Made by a program: the position numbers and the translations under genes
The notes under the pieces: model-generated
Seen by the model: the letters and a program-made list of their open reading frames with translations, nothing else
Databases searched by the model: none
What the model was told of the DNA's origin: nothing
Part shown: positions 46,348-57,590 of the stretch, piece after piece
How the letters are laid out: the number at the start of each line of letters is the position of its first letter
How positions within the stretch are numbered: position 1 is the first letter of the stretch
Source: Hyalella azteca
Lineage: Eukaryota; Arthropoda; Malacostraca; Amphipoda; Hyalellidae
Direction: 5' to 3'
Assembly: GCF_000764305.2 (NCBI RefSeq)
Contig: NW_025932694.1
Location: 4,903-68,902 of the forward strand
Length of the DNA: 64,000 nt

Positions 46348-47182
46348 ATGATTTAGATATGATATGAATTAGATATGAATTAGATATGAATTAAATATGA
46401 ATCAGATATGAATTTAATATGAATTAGATATGATTTATATAGGTATGATTTAGATATGAATTATATAAGAATTAGATATGAATTAGATCTGAATCAGATG
46501 TGAATTATATGTGAAATAAATATGAATTAGATATGAATTATATATGAATAAGATATGAATTGAATTAGATATAAATTAGGTATGAATTAGATATCAATAA
46601 TATATTAATTAAATATGAATTAGATATGAATTAGATATGAGTAAAATATTAATTTGATATGAATCACAAACGAATTAAATATGAATTATATATGAATTAG
46701 ATATGAATTAGATTTGAATTAGATTTAAATTAGATATTAATTAGATATGAAGTAGATTTGAATGAGATATGAATTATATACGAATTAGATATGTGTTAGA
46801 TATTAATTAGATGTGAATCAGAAACGAATTATATAGGAATTAGATATGAATTAGTTATTAATTAGATATGAATTATATATGAATTAGGTATGAATTTGAT
46901 ATGTATTATATATGATTTAGATATGAATTAGATATGAATTAGGTGTGAATTAGATATGAATTAGATTTGAATTAGATATTAATTAGATATGAACTTGATT
47001 TGAATGAGTTATGAATTAGATGTGAATTAGATATGAAATAGATTTGAATTAAATATTATTTAGATATGAACTAGATTTGAATGAGATATGAATTAGATAT
47101 GAATTAGATATGAATTAGATATGAATTAGATATGAATTAGATATGAATTAGATATGAATTAGATTTGAATTAGATATGAATT
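46348..47182. repeat. 11-bp AT-rich satellite-like array (GATATGAATTA), about 75 copies
   Basis: This is the longest array by copy number in the window. The right part (about 47090-47165) is homogeneous; the left part has many substitutions and length variants. Confidence 0.97.
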
Positions 47183-47519
47183 TGCTGGATGTTCATAGAA
47201 GTAAAAATTACGTTAAATTTAAAGATAAAGCATGCAGGTAAGATTTGGATTTGAAAGAATAATCAGCTTTTGATGTTTAAATTGCCCGAGTAAAAATTTA
47301 TTAAATTATAAACATTTTGCACAAATGAAATATTGTGATTAAAATAGACATCGACTCGAAAAATGCATTTTCAGCATCGTATACTATGGATGTTTACATA
47401 CATTTTCAATGTGTGTGTGTGAGTGTAATGTGTGTGTAAAATACGTGCAATTTATAAAAATGGTGCAATTTGTGGTGCATGCGTCTCATACATAGTACTT
47501 AGCCAGAAAGCTTGACGTA

Positions 47520-47735
47520 TAATATGTGATATATTCACGCACATATTTCTTTACGTGCACTATGATGCGTGATGTACTGTACGTGGTGCATGCATGTAAG
47601 TATTCACGCACATATTTCTTTGCGTGCACTATGATGCGTGATGTACTGTACGTGGTGCATGCATGTAAGTATTCACGCACACATTTCTTTGCGTGCACTA
47701 TGATGCGTGACGTACGTGATGCATGCAGCTAATAC
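47520..47735. repeat. 69-bp minisatellite, about three copies
   Basis: Units contain GTGCACTATGATGCGTGATG, TACTGTACGTGGTGCATGCA and TATTCACGCACATATTTC. Confidence 0.94.
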
Positions 47736-49351
47736 ATACGACGTAGCCAGCCTGACGTACAATACGTCACGCCTACAATAGACCCATTGACCGTCATATC
47801 ACAGACATAGGCCTATACAAAAGGTCTTCAAGAGGCCTCTTCACTATGCCTAATTTTATGATCTTGCTCCATCGGGCCAGGCAACGTAAATTTGCATATG
47901 CGCTGCATATAGGCCTATGTTCCTGATTTATTGGTAGGCTCGTAGAATAGCATAGGCCTGCTGGTCGTAGAAAGTGATTCACGACTTTCTAAGGCACTTT
48001 CGTTAGAATATAGAGCGTGAAATTATTCAATAAGATTAATTACTTGATAAAAAAAAGGCTTGTAGCTTGCTTCTGTCTCTAAACCGATCGCGAAATCACA
48101 AATGGGAAAATATATTTCTAAATTAATAATTAATAATTAAATGCTTAAGGACATTGTGCCGCACAAAAGCTGCCTGATGATTCACCAGCTTAACCTATAA
48201 CTATTTTTTATTCTTTAGTCACTTTACGTTAATTAGGCTGCATTTGTTTTTAAATTACGATTCACAAAAAAATAAAGATTACAACATTTCTACCAAAACT
48301 AACAATCAGGTCTTCATTAATTCACTTATATGAAAAATTTTATGAAAAATAGTTTTTGCATTACGTTAAATTAGTTAAATTTTATGGTTATTTTAACGTT
48401 TAATTATGGTGATTAAATTGAAATGTTATGGTGATGGAAGTGAAAAAAAATCGTGATGGGTGAAAGCTGTTAAAAAATTCTTGATACGAATTGCGAAAAG
48501 ATTTCACAGGTACTCAGTTTACAAGTGATATTATTGCAATTAGGATTGGTTGAAAATCTGAACTTATTTTCGAAATCGTCATAATTAAATTCAAATTTTT
48601 CTGAATTTTTAAGAAAAGTCACAAAAATAATTTAATAACGAATTTTTAGTCCAGAATTTCTAAATAAAGATATGAATAACATCAAAAATAATTGATTTTA
48701 TTGACCGGTCTAAATTCCTTCACTTATGACAATATCGTTCATTTTACAACATTCATAATTTAAATTTTAAAGCATGTAATACGCATTTCTATAGTACATA
48801 AATATTTTAACATGCACTATCCGCAGTTCCGTTTTGTAGTGGAAAATGTTTCCCTTGCCGGCACTCAGTCATCGATCCCCATGCGCTGCGGGAAAGTGCG
48901 TTTTCGCCTGTGTTGTTTCTCCTAAATTTCGAAAAATACTATAGAATATAATGCATTGAAACTTGATTGTGTTCATTTTCAAAGTTATATTAAAGTGGAC
49001 TAAATCTGGAACGCCAAGTTGTTCGCATTTCCTATCGTAGAAAAATTTCCCAAAGTGTTGTACAGGTTTAAATTTTCTCACGATTTGCTTCAATTGTGAT
49101 GTTGACCAATTGTCAGCATAAGTATTTGTTGCTGAATTCTAATGATGGAAGCAAATAGAGTAAATTTTAAAGATCTCGACGCATGATATTTCATGTTTTG
49201 TGTAGTCCTCAGTGAATGTGTTCACGTCACACGCGTTTTCTTTGATATTGGCCTTCAGAAAACGTAGGCTGGTTGTCCCATTCAGTGCCAAACCCTTCTA
49301 AAAGTTACAATCGTGCTTGTTGTTGCTGGTAACCAAGTTCGAAAACATCCA
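47736..49351. other. no gene recognised
   Basis: AT-rich sequence, with TAGGCCTAT words near 47800-47960. No motif-bearing ORFs. Confidence 0.5.
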
Positions 49352-49783
49352 CTAAACCAGTCATCCACCAAGCCAGCCAGCCAGCCCTTAAACCAGCCAG
49401 CCCGTAAGCCATACATGTAAGCCATATGTATAAGCCATCCAAACACCAAGCCAGCCCAAGCCAGTCAGCCACCAAGCCAGCCAGCCACCAAGCCAGGCGC
49501 CAGCCAGCCACCACCGTAAGCCATACATATAAGCCATATGTATAAGCCATCCAAACACCAAGCCAGCCCAAGCCAGTCAGCCACCAAGCCAGCCAGCCAC
49601 CAAGCCAGGCGCCAGCCAGCCACCAAGCCAGCCAGCCACCAAGCCAGCCAGCCACCAAGCCAACCAAACACCAAGCCCACCAGCCCTTAAACCAGCCAGC
49701 CCGTAAGCCATACATATAAGCCATATGTATAAGCCATCCAAACACCAAGCCAGCCAGCCACCAAGCCAGCCAGCCACCAAGCC
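49352..49783. repeat. higher-order AAGCCAGCCAGCCACC repeat
   Basis: The 16-bp unit AAGCCAGCCAGCCACC is organised with a longer block (CGTAAGCCATACATATAAGC, CATATGTATAAGCCATCC, AAACACC) that recurs three times, at about 49405, 49510 and 49700. Long Trp-, Gly- and Leu-rich minus frames arise from the repeat and are not called as proteins. Confidence 0.95.
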
Positions 49784-50420
49784 GCCATCTGCCAGGCAAG
49801 TCTCTTGCTTAATTCCACCGTTCGTTTCCTCCCAAACTAAATATTGATATTTAGTTTTCCCTAACACTTGTTTTTCCCCTTATGTTGCTACGTGTCCTAA
49901 TGCTCATCCTCAAAATATTCTTCACACCTTTCAATGTTTGTTTTCCTCGTAATAAATGCACCTCTTCCGATATTTGTCCCCTTCACATTTACACACGCAA
50001 TATTTGTTGCATTCCAAATATTTATACCAATCACAATATCCTAGTATTTATATATATACAACTCCATTAATTGCCATCTTTCTAATATCGCTGCCTGGAT
50101 TTATTTTCCTCTTATATATTTCCAGCTCTCCCAGTATTGTTTTCCTTATATTTGTTATTCTAATTTTACCATCAGTATTAAGTGTATAATTCTAATGGCT
50201 TAAATTCCTGTTATTGCGTTAAATTTCGATTTAAATTTCATTCAAACTGCAATTCTTCCAACGTTTCATTCAAATAATACGTTCTCCGTATTATTTGAAT
50301 ACGGGGGGAGCTATTATATACTATAATTCATCATCTGGACCTATAATTTTATTTATATTAGAAGACTATTAAAGCATTGCCAAACTGGCAGGAAATGATT
50401 GCAACAAAATGGTAAAATTA
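49784..50420. other. T-rich spacer with one hairpin
   Basis: Short T-rich ORFs only. The hairpin is at 50270-50298. Confidence 0.5.
50270..50298. repeat. perfect 12-bp hairpin
   Basis: TCAAATAATACG (50270-50281) pairs with CGTATTATTTGA (50287-50298) around TTCTC. Confidence 0.9.
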
Positions 50421-50935
50421 GAACCTACTTGTCAGTCCATTAAAATTAACCTACTTGTCAGTCCATTATCTTCCATTATCTAGTCCATTATCTGTAACAG
50501 CTCATTATCTAGTCCATTATCTAGTCATCATCTGTACCAGTCCATTATCTAGTCCATTTTCTGTAACAGTCCATTATCTATAACAGTCCATTATCTATCA
50601 GTCCATTATCTAGTCCATTTTCTGTAACAGTCCATTATATATAGCAGTAGATTATCTATCAGTCCATTATCTAGTCCATTTTCTGTAACAGTCCATTATC
50701 TAGTCCATTTTCTGTAACAGTCCATTATCTAGTCCATTATCTATAACAGCAATCCATTATATAATCCATTATCCTTATCAGTTCATTATCTAGTGTTAGT
50801 CCATTTTCTGTAAAAGTCCATTATCTAGTGCTAGTCCATTTTCTGCAATAGTCCATTATCTAGTCCATTTTCTGTAACAGTCCATATCTAGTAAATTATT
50901 TGCAACAGTCCATTATCTGTAACAGTCCATTATCT
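50421..50935. repeat. irregular CAGTCCATTATCTAGTCCAT repeat
   Basis: Mosaic of AGTCCATTATCTAGTCCATT and TTCTGTAAC in 22- to 29-bp combinations. Confidence 0.93.
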
Positions 50936-51216
50936 GCACCACAATTCAATCGTCGATGTTGAACACTTATATATACAAAACAATCAACCACAAAGTTTTC
51001 TGTGGGCAACCACGTTACCTGGTGTATACAAATAATGGAATAGCATCGGATCACAAACCATTAACTCCATTTCATACTTCTGATCTCCTATTACAAATTT
51101 TTAACAATCCCCCCTGGCACGCCTTACTTCAACCCCTCACTCCCCATGCTCTCTCCCCTCCCCTCTTCCCCGATCTATAGGTATTCTAATGTTTACCCGT
51201 ATTCCCCATTTGCTTT

Positions 51217-51424
51217 TTAGTTACTTTCTTTATTATTAGTTACCTTTTTTATTATTAGTTACCTATTTTATTATTAGTTACCTTTGTTGTTATTAGTTAC
51301 CTTTGTTATTATTAGTTCCCTTCATTATTTTTAGCTATCTTCGCTATTATTAGTTACCTTCTTTCTTATTAGTTACCTACGTTATTATTATATAGTTACC
51401 TTCTTTATTATTAGTTATACCTTC
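51217..51424. repeat. 17-19-bp TTATTATTAGTTACCTT repeat
   Basis: About eleven copies of TTATTATTAGTTACCTT(T). Confidence 0.93.
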
Positions 51425-51720
51425 TTTGTCCGATTTTTCCACCTTTCCTATAATTTCCTGCCTAATCGTTACCTATCCAATCATTTCCTACCTTAAAGTT
51501 TCCTTTCCTATGAAATATGATTTTCCTTATATTTCGTATTCCTTTTATAAACATATTTCCAGTCCGTCATTTACTTGTCATTTCCTTTCCTATCATTTCC
51601 TACCTCATCATTTCTTTTCCCTATCATTTTCTGTTACTATATAGGCAACATTTTCATTACCTTTCATTTCCTTTTCTGGCATTTCCTTCCCTCCAATCAT
51701 TATTCTGCGACTTTCTTGAT
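51425..51720. repeat. pyrimidine-rich CCTTTCCTATCATTTCCTA tract
   Basis: Irregular CATTTCCT and TTTCCTATCATTTCCTACC words. Overlapping Phe/Ser/Pro-rich frames are compositional. Confidence 0.8.
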
Positions 51721-52227
51721 TTTTGCGCCAAAATTTCTTGAAATTATTCAACTAAAACACGCGCCCCCTTTCTCTCCTCATTTCCCCCCCAGGGAGGCTG
51801 CTTTGCATTTTTAACCTCGCAATTTGCCGACTCAAAAGCTCGCAAATTGAAAATCTCGCTCCTCATTTCATCGCTGTTGGCGCGGGGGGGAAATAACCCC
51901 CCTGCTAGATCCCCTTCTTGGATCCCCTTTTTGTGCCACCTCCTCCTCCATTTCTATTATTCATCATCACTTCCAACTGCTCTTCACTCTTTTCACGTAT
52001 TTCCATTGTCTATACCCGCCTCTTGCTTTTAGCACACAACTTTCCCCATTGTTACCCCATTATTTACCCATGTTTTCCATGTGTTACTTACTGAACAGTT
52101 ATTCGTGTCCAGAAAATGTCCAAGTTTTGCAATATAAGATCATACGCGACAAAATATTCCGTTCAACCTCGGTAACGCAGCTCCCAATTAAGCAGCTATC
52201 AATAAATAAAGCAGTTCCCAACACCTC
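51721..52227. other. no gene recognised
   Basis: T- and C-rich sequence without motif-bearing frames. Confidence 0.5.
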
Positions 52228-52519
52228 TAATGTATCTGTGAGGGATACACTTCTCCACATAATGTATTTGTGAGGTGGTGCACTTCTCCTCATAATGTAT
52301 CTGTGAGGTGGTGCACTTCTCCTCATAATGTATCTGTGAGGGTACACTTCTCCACATAATGTATCTGTGAGGTGGTACACTTCTCCACATAATGTATCTG
52401 TGAGGTGGTACACTTCTCCACATAATGTATCTGTGAGGTGGTACACTTCTCCACGTAATGCATGTGTGAGGTGGTACACTTCTCCACATAATGTATCTGT
52501 GAGGTTCACATTTCTCCAC
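52228..52519. repeat. 33-bp minisatellite, about nine copies
   Basis: Units contain ATAATGTATCTGTGAGGTGG and TACACTTCTCCAC. Three early units read GCACTTCTCCTC. Confidence 0.97.
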
Positions 52520-52583
52520 TTGGAGGCGGGCGGCAAGATGGCGCGGGGTTTCTTTATCCACATTTTCTTTGATCCCAGTCAAT

Positions 52584-52655
52584 GGGAGGGAGAGGAAGGG
52601 GAGGGGCGAGGGAGGGAGAGGAAGGGGAGGGGAGAGGGTGGGAGAGGGGGCGAGG
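52584..52655 (+). repeat. G-rich GGGAGAGGAAGGGGAGG tract
   Basis: More than ten runs of three or more G within 72 bases, with quadruplex potential on the plus strand. About 40 bases upstream is CAAGATGGCGCGG. Confidence 0.9.
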
Positions 52656-52840
52656 TAGGCTGTATTTGTGAGTGTATATATAGGCCTACGGCCATGATTG
52701 TGTGCCGCTATGGAGGCCGTGACAAAATGGCTGAGCGAGAGTAAAGCGACAGGGGGAGCACGCGAATGTGATTTAAATCGGCCGTAATCTTACGACTGAC
52801 GTTATATAGGAGGGATATTACGAGTGATTTCAGTAGATAC

Positions 52841-52935
52841 TTATATCTAAAGTCGGTCGTGGTCTTACGACTAGCGTCAGTCGTGGTCTTGCGACTAGCT
52901 TCAGTCGCACATATACAAGTGAAAGGTTCTAATCA
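52841..52935. repeat. dyad-bearing CAGTCGTGGTCTTACGACTAG repeat
   Basis: Three copies of the block around GTCGTGGTCTTACGACTAG, each with GTCGT facing ACGAC. Confidence 0.85.
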
Positions 52936-52982
52936 GTCGTAAATGACAAGGGCTGTCGCAAAATGCTAGTCTAATTATTTAC

Positions 52983-53669
52983 TAGAGGGCCGACCATCAT
53001 GCTATCAATCATGCATCAGTCGAGATGTTCTAGTCATCCTAGATGTTCTAGTCATCCTAGATGTTCTAGTCATCCTAGATGTTCTAGTCATCCTAGATGC
53101 TCTAGTCATCCTAGATATCATCAGTCATGCACTCATGCATCAGTCAAGATCGATTGTCTGCCGTGTATAAAATAGTCTGCCGAACGTAAGTACTTATACG
53201 CTGTATTCTCGTATCTATGATTGGTGGATTTTGCTTGAAAGGCCGTCAATGATTGGCTGATGAACTTACGATCTCTTAACTTTTCTGAAAGTATAGGCCC
53301 AGGTCTTTTGATTCAAAAATTATGCTAGCAACAGTATATGCTCGGTTAGTATAACGCCAAGTCGATATGATATGCCAATTGTTCAGTCGTAAAAAGCTCA
53401 GTTCAGTCGTATTATTTTCACTTCAATTGTTAAATTTTCGTTTAGTCGTCCAATGCACCGTTCTGTTGCATTGTCTCTAAATCAATCGTAAAATGCTTGG
53501 TTCAGTCGTAAAACCCTCGTTTCAGTCGTAAAATCCTCAGTTCAATCGTGAATTTATAATGCCAATTAAATGCATATATTATGATTATGCAATTAGGCTT
53601 ACTTTCGTATGTCGTGACATGCTTGAGTCAGCCGTGACATGCTTGAGTCAGCCGTGACATGCTTGAGTC
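52983..53669 (+). repeat. duplicated segment, copy A (no transposon inside)
   Basis: It starts with TAGAGGGCCGACC and ATCAATCATGCATCAGTCGA. It contains the 18-bp array (53022-53112), AAAATTATGCTAGC, ACAGTATATGCTCGG, a set of degenerate GTTCAGTCGTAAAATGCTCG units, and ends in three 20-bp CATGCTTGAGTCAGCCGTGA units. The same blocks in the same order make up copy B at 54915-57175. Confidence 0.9.
53022..53112. repeat. 18-bp repeat (TAGATGTTCTAGTCATCC), five copies
   Basis: Near-perfect units; the last reads TAGATGCTC. Copy B has only a single, altered unit at the matching place. Confidence 0.95.
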
Positions 53670-54914
53670 AGCAAAAGAACTGAAAAAAAAGGACTGGCAA
53701 ACCTCAGAGGGAGAAAGCCAGTCGTGTTGGTAAAACTATTTAATTTACAAATAGTGAGATATTACTTTAGAAATTGAACCTTCGAATGCAAAATACCAAA
53801 AGAGATTTTGAATGTTAGAGAGCGCAAATCGTACACGTGCTTTCGCAATGAACGCAACTGACTTTCCCACTGTGGTGTGGCCTCTGACCCAGCAAAACAC
53901 CTTGGGACCACGTCCGACCACCTATGCCGATAAGTTCCCAAGTCAGTACATTTTATATATATACATCAGCGAGGATTTCCGGAACGGATTGCAGGCACTT
54001 GTTGCTTTATCATGTTGTAACTCCTGTGAAGTGTGAAGTATGGCTCAACAAACAGGTAACCCATGAGTTGAACCCTTTAATAATAAAATACCTTAACCTT
54101 GGAGGTGTCAAATTTTGTTGAAAATAAAAAACGCATGGTTGGGATAGTGTTTATTATAACCATCAATAATTTGCTTTGTACAAAATTTGGGGAAGCCTGC
54201 CGAAGACCACCACTGCCCTGGATGTAATGGACTATCATGACTCCTGCCCTCCAGAACGTAGCCTTCAACACTTCTGAAAAATCATATAGGCAGCCGAAAG
54301 CCACCAGACAGAACGAATCAATTGAATTAGACCAATCAGCCCGCAGGAGAAACAGCCGGCGATCGAATGGCCTAGCGTCGTCCACCGTACCGCGAAAAAG
54401 TTGTACACCACTCGGACGTAGCGCGCCGGAGCCTTGAAGCGAATTTAATATCCGCCACCAAGCCGTCCGTATCTAGGCAGTGCGTCGAACCAGCCCTCGG
54501 TCGAACGCCCGCGGGTCGAACGCTCCAGCCGAGTGCTAACCCAACCTAACCTGACTCAGCCAGTCGCACGGCTCTTTCGATCGACGGCCTGGTGGTGCAC
54601 GGCAGGTTTTATGCGAGGCCGGAGGTGGGCAAATCCAAGTGGTCGCAGGCTGTTGCGCGCAAGTTGCAATTCGAGCGGTGGCCAGGGTATGAAGTGATGC
54701 TTCGACGCAACGTTCAGTGGTGGACGGCCATTCGACCCTAGGCTATTTGACCTCGTGTCTGGGGGGTGTGGAGCTCAAAATATTCAAAGCAGAAGGATGT
54801 CAATGATCGGTTACGGATAGCAGATTCCATTCACGGCTGATTGGTGGATGTCCGGAAAGATCCAAGGCGTTCGATTCAGGGCTTATTGGTGTTATTTTAT
54901 ATTGGCCCTATTTA
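53670..54914. other. sequence between the duplicated copies, with a CpG-dense core
   Basis: The core at 54330-54760 is much richer in G+C and CpG than its surroundings, with GGTCGAACGC repeated. Inside it, 54553-54738 is open on the plus strand for 62 codons without an ATG start (segment SKWSQAVARKLQFERWPGYE), preceded by an acceptor-like CCTGACTCAG. A 102-codon minus frame at 54077-54385 also exists. I recognise neither; both could be exon fragments or chance. Confidence 0.3.
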
Positions 54915-55071
54915 TTAGAGGGCCAACACCATTCAATCATGCATCAGTCGAGATTTTCTATTCACCCGTATATATATGATACTCTGACGTGAAATTCTTT
55001 AGTCAGCCTTGAATTTATAATCACGTCTTTTAAACTCCAAAATTATGCTCCAGGCCACATACAGTATATAC

Positions 55072-56710
55072 ACTTGTGCCCGAAATTATTCATACCTCTA
55101 CAGAAATATAATAAAATTCCAATTTTAATGAACAATAGAGATCATTTACAACTTATTCTTTCAGGAAGGGTCGTCATTATTATGTACAACAAATTTAATG
55201 CTAGAAAAAATGTATATAATAACTTTCGATAGTAATTACTTTGAATTTTGTGAGTAACTAACCGTTCAGAATTATTCGTACCCTCTTATTCCAGATCATT
55301 TATCATAATATTTAAGAAGAACTATTAATGAAAATAGTAGTAGATACTCAATAATTGTATTTCAGAATTTGGTGTTACTAAGCATTGTAATATTTTTCTC
55401 TGCAAAGTTTGAAAACGTCATTTTTTTCACTAATTAGGAAAAAGCTAAAATTTTGCTATAAGTTTGCAGATGGCAAAGAAAAAGGAGCTTGGTAATGATC
55501 TCGGAAGCAAAATTAAAAATTCCTGCCAAGAAGAGATGAGATATAAAGCAATATCTAAGAATTTTGATGTTCCTACGTCTACAATACAGTGCATGATAAA
55601 CAAATTTCAAATTATTTATCGCGGTGGATAACATGGTTGGTCGAGGAAGGAAAGGAAAAATCTCCCCTAGATGTGCTAGAAACATAATACGCTCCATTTG
55701 TAACAATTATAGGATCACGAGTATGGAAATTCTATCAAATTTGGATGCTTTTGATATGAAGGTATCAAGACAAACACTGCAAAGAACAATGCGTCGTAAC
55801 GGACTGAAGGGTTGTCGACCCAGGAAAACCCCTTTGCTAACAGAAAAGCATGTGAAAACATTTCAGAAGTTTCCTAAAACTCCTGTCGATTCCCAAACCT
55901 CATTTTTCTCCAAGATTTTGTGGAGAGATGAGACTAAAATTGAATAATTCGGGCAAATGAATGTTGCTTACGCTTGGTGAAAAAAAGGTGAGGCTCATAA
56001 TCCAAAGAAAACAATCCCCACAGCTAAACATGGTGGTGGGAATCTTATCTTTTGGGGTTCATTTTCTGCCAGGGGACCTGGAAGTCTGATCAAAGTAATC
56101 GGAATCATGTAAAAAGAACAATATTTTGATATTATCGAAAAAACGGCCAGCAGGGTGCAGCAAGTTTTTTTCTTGTTCTTGATTGGATTCTTTAGCAGGA
56201 TAATAATTCGAAGCACACATAGAAAATAGTCAAGAAGAGGTTTGAGGATTCTCACATCAATGTCACGGAATGGTCTAGTCAAATTCCCCATCTCAATCCA
56301 ATTGAGAATTTGTGGCGCGTACTGACAATAGAGATGAAAAAGAGACAACCTAAAAATTTGAAAGAATTGGAACAGATGCCTTGGAAGAATGGACAAAACT
56401 TAGCGTCGATACATGCAGGAACCTTGTTGACCATTACCCAAAGCGTTTACCACAAGTTATCACGAGTAAAAGGCCATGATATTAACTATTGATTCAGGGT
56501 ACGAATAAATTTGGTCATGAGTCAGTTTTATGTTTCCTTTGAATCTCTTTACAAAACTGAAAAAATAATGTTTTTTTGGTTTCTAAATACATGTTACATG
56601 GTTCATAAAAGGTTTACATCTGCTTTAAAGTTTTAGATAATTATGTTTTGGTCTATTTCTCGAAATTTGTCAAAATGACGTTAGGGTATGAATAATTTCG
56701 GGCACAAGTG
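55072..56710 (+). mobile_element. Tc1-like transposon, 1639 bp, IR/DR-type ends, inactive
   Basis: Perfect 26-bp terminal inverted repeats start with CACTTGTGCCCGAAATTATT (55072-55097) and are mirrored at 56685-56710. The TA target duplication is at 55070-55071 and 56711-56712. A related inner repeat (AATTATTCGTACCCT) lies about 195 bases inside the left end (55267-55284) and inversely about 200 bases inside the right end (56496-56513), which is the IR/DR arrangement of many Tc1-like elements. The single internal gene is broken (see 55470-56492). Length, TA target and DD34E signature are all typical of Tc1. Confidence 0.96.
55470..56492 (+). pseudogene. Tc1-like DD34E transposase pseudogene
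   Basis: The span is 341 codons, the usual Tc1 transposase length. It starts MAKKKELGNDLG, followed by the first helix-turn-helix (KAISKNFDVPTSTIQ). A frameshift occurs near 55620-55630, then GRGRKGK and a second helix-turn-helix (VSRQTLQRTMRRNGLKGCRP) and RPRKTPLLTEKH. The first catalytic Asp is in WRDETKIE (Asp codon at 55927), where the expected Leu codon is a TAA stop (55945-55947). A second frameshift precedes QDNNSKHT (Asp codon at 56199), with a TAG seven codons on. The catalytic Glu is in HLNPIENLWRVL (codon at 56304), exactly 34 residues after the second Asp. The frame ends at TGA 56490-56492. At least two frameshifts and several stops make it non-functional. Confidence 0.96.
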
Positions 56711-57175
56711 TATATAATACTCAATTAATACGTCTCAAGTTTGATTTGCCAAGTTCAGGCTTAAAATTCTCAGTTCAGTCGTATATCATATGGTCAGCTC
56801 AATTGTTAAGTTCTCGGTTTGTGTAAAATGCTCCGTTCAGTTGCATTATCTCAGACTCGCAGTCGGAAAATCTTCATTTCAGTCGAAAAATGCTCGGTTC
56901 ACTTGTAATATTCTCGGTTCAGTAGCAAAATTATCGGTTCAGTTGTAAAATCCCCATACAGTTCAGTCGTAAGTTTCTAATGCCAGATGCATATGTAATA
57001 TGGTTATGTTATTAGGCCTGCTTGAGTCAGTCGTGACATGCCTGAGTCAGCTGTGACATGCTTGAGTCAGTCGTGACATGCTTGAGTCAGTCGTGACATG
57101 CCTGAGTCAGCTGAGTGACATGCTTGAGTCAGCCGTGACATGCTTGAGTCAGCCGTGACATGCTTGAGTCACCTA

Positions 57176-57590
57176 GCAGGCAGGATTACACTCAAATATG
57201 TAAGCGTGATTTTGTCCAAATAGCAATGCACATGTTGCCTTCCTGTGGGTCTTCCTGGCCTAGTTTGAACCGGCAAAAGGATGTATTAGAAGTACGAGCA
57301 TAAAAAAGTCACTTTATGGACAATATGGCCATTAATTTTCTGAGTGTAGCTTTAACCACGAGTTACAATGAGTTTATTCAATTAAAATTAGTAATGACAA
57401 TGAGTTTGTTTTTAAGGCATTAACGTCTCAGAAAATCAGTGAGCAAATAACGCACAATTTTTTTTATTTCGCTGGCGCGGTATTCAGAGCAACGTTTTTA
57501 ACAGCCTTTCTTCAATTATTCGTTCGGCCCCAGCAAACGTAACGTGTTTTGGATCGATTTTTTCCGGGGCCGGCAAAATGGCGGCATCAA
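57176..57590. other. spacer with a CpG-rich AAAATGGCGGC site
   Basis: No gene recognised. GGGGCCGGCAAAATGGCGGC near 57565-57585 resembles a YY1 core (AANATGGCG). Confidence 0.35.

Larger units (their letters stand above)
54915..57175 (+). repeat. duplicated segment, copy B, split by a Tc1-like element
   Basis: It begins TAGAGGGCCAACACC and CAATCATGCATCAGTCGAGA, continues with AAAATTATGCTCC and ACAGTATA up to the transposon at 55072. After 56712 it resumes with CTCAGTTCAGTCGTAT, CAATTGTTAA, GTTCAGTTGCATTATCTC and the GTTCAGT-type units, and ends in about eight 20-bp CATGCTTGAGTCAGTCGTGA units (57015-57172). Without the insertion it is about 0.62 kb, close to copy A. Confidence 0.88.

Noticed and set aside
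53812..54036. 74-codon plus ORF between the duplicated copies
   Set aside because: No domain, and the overlapping frame at 53924 is equally open; no splice or promoter context.
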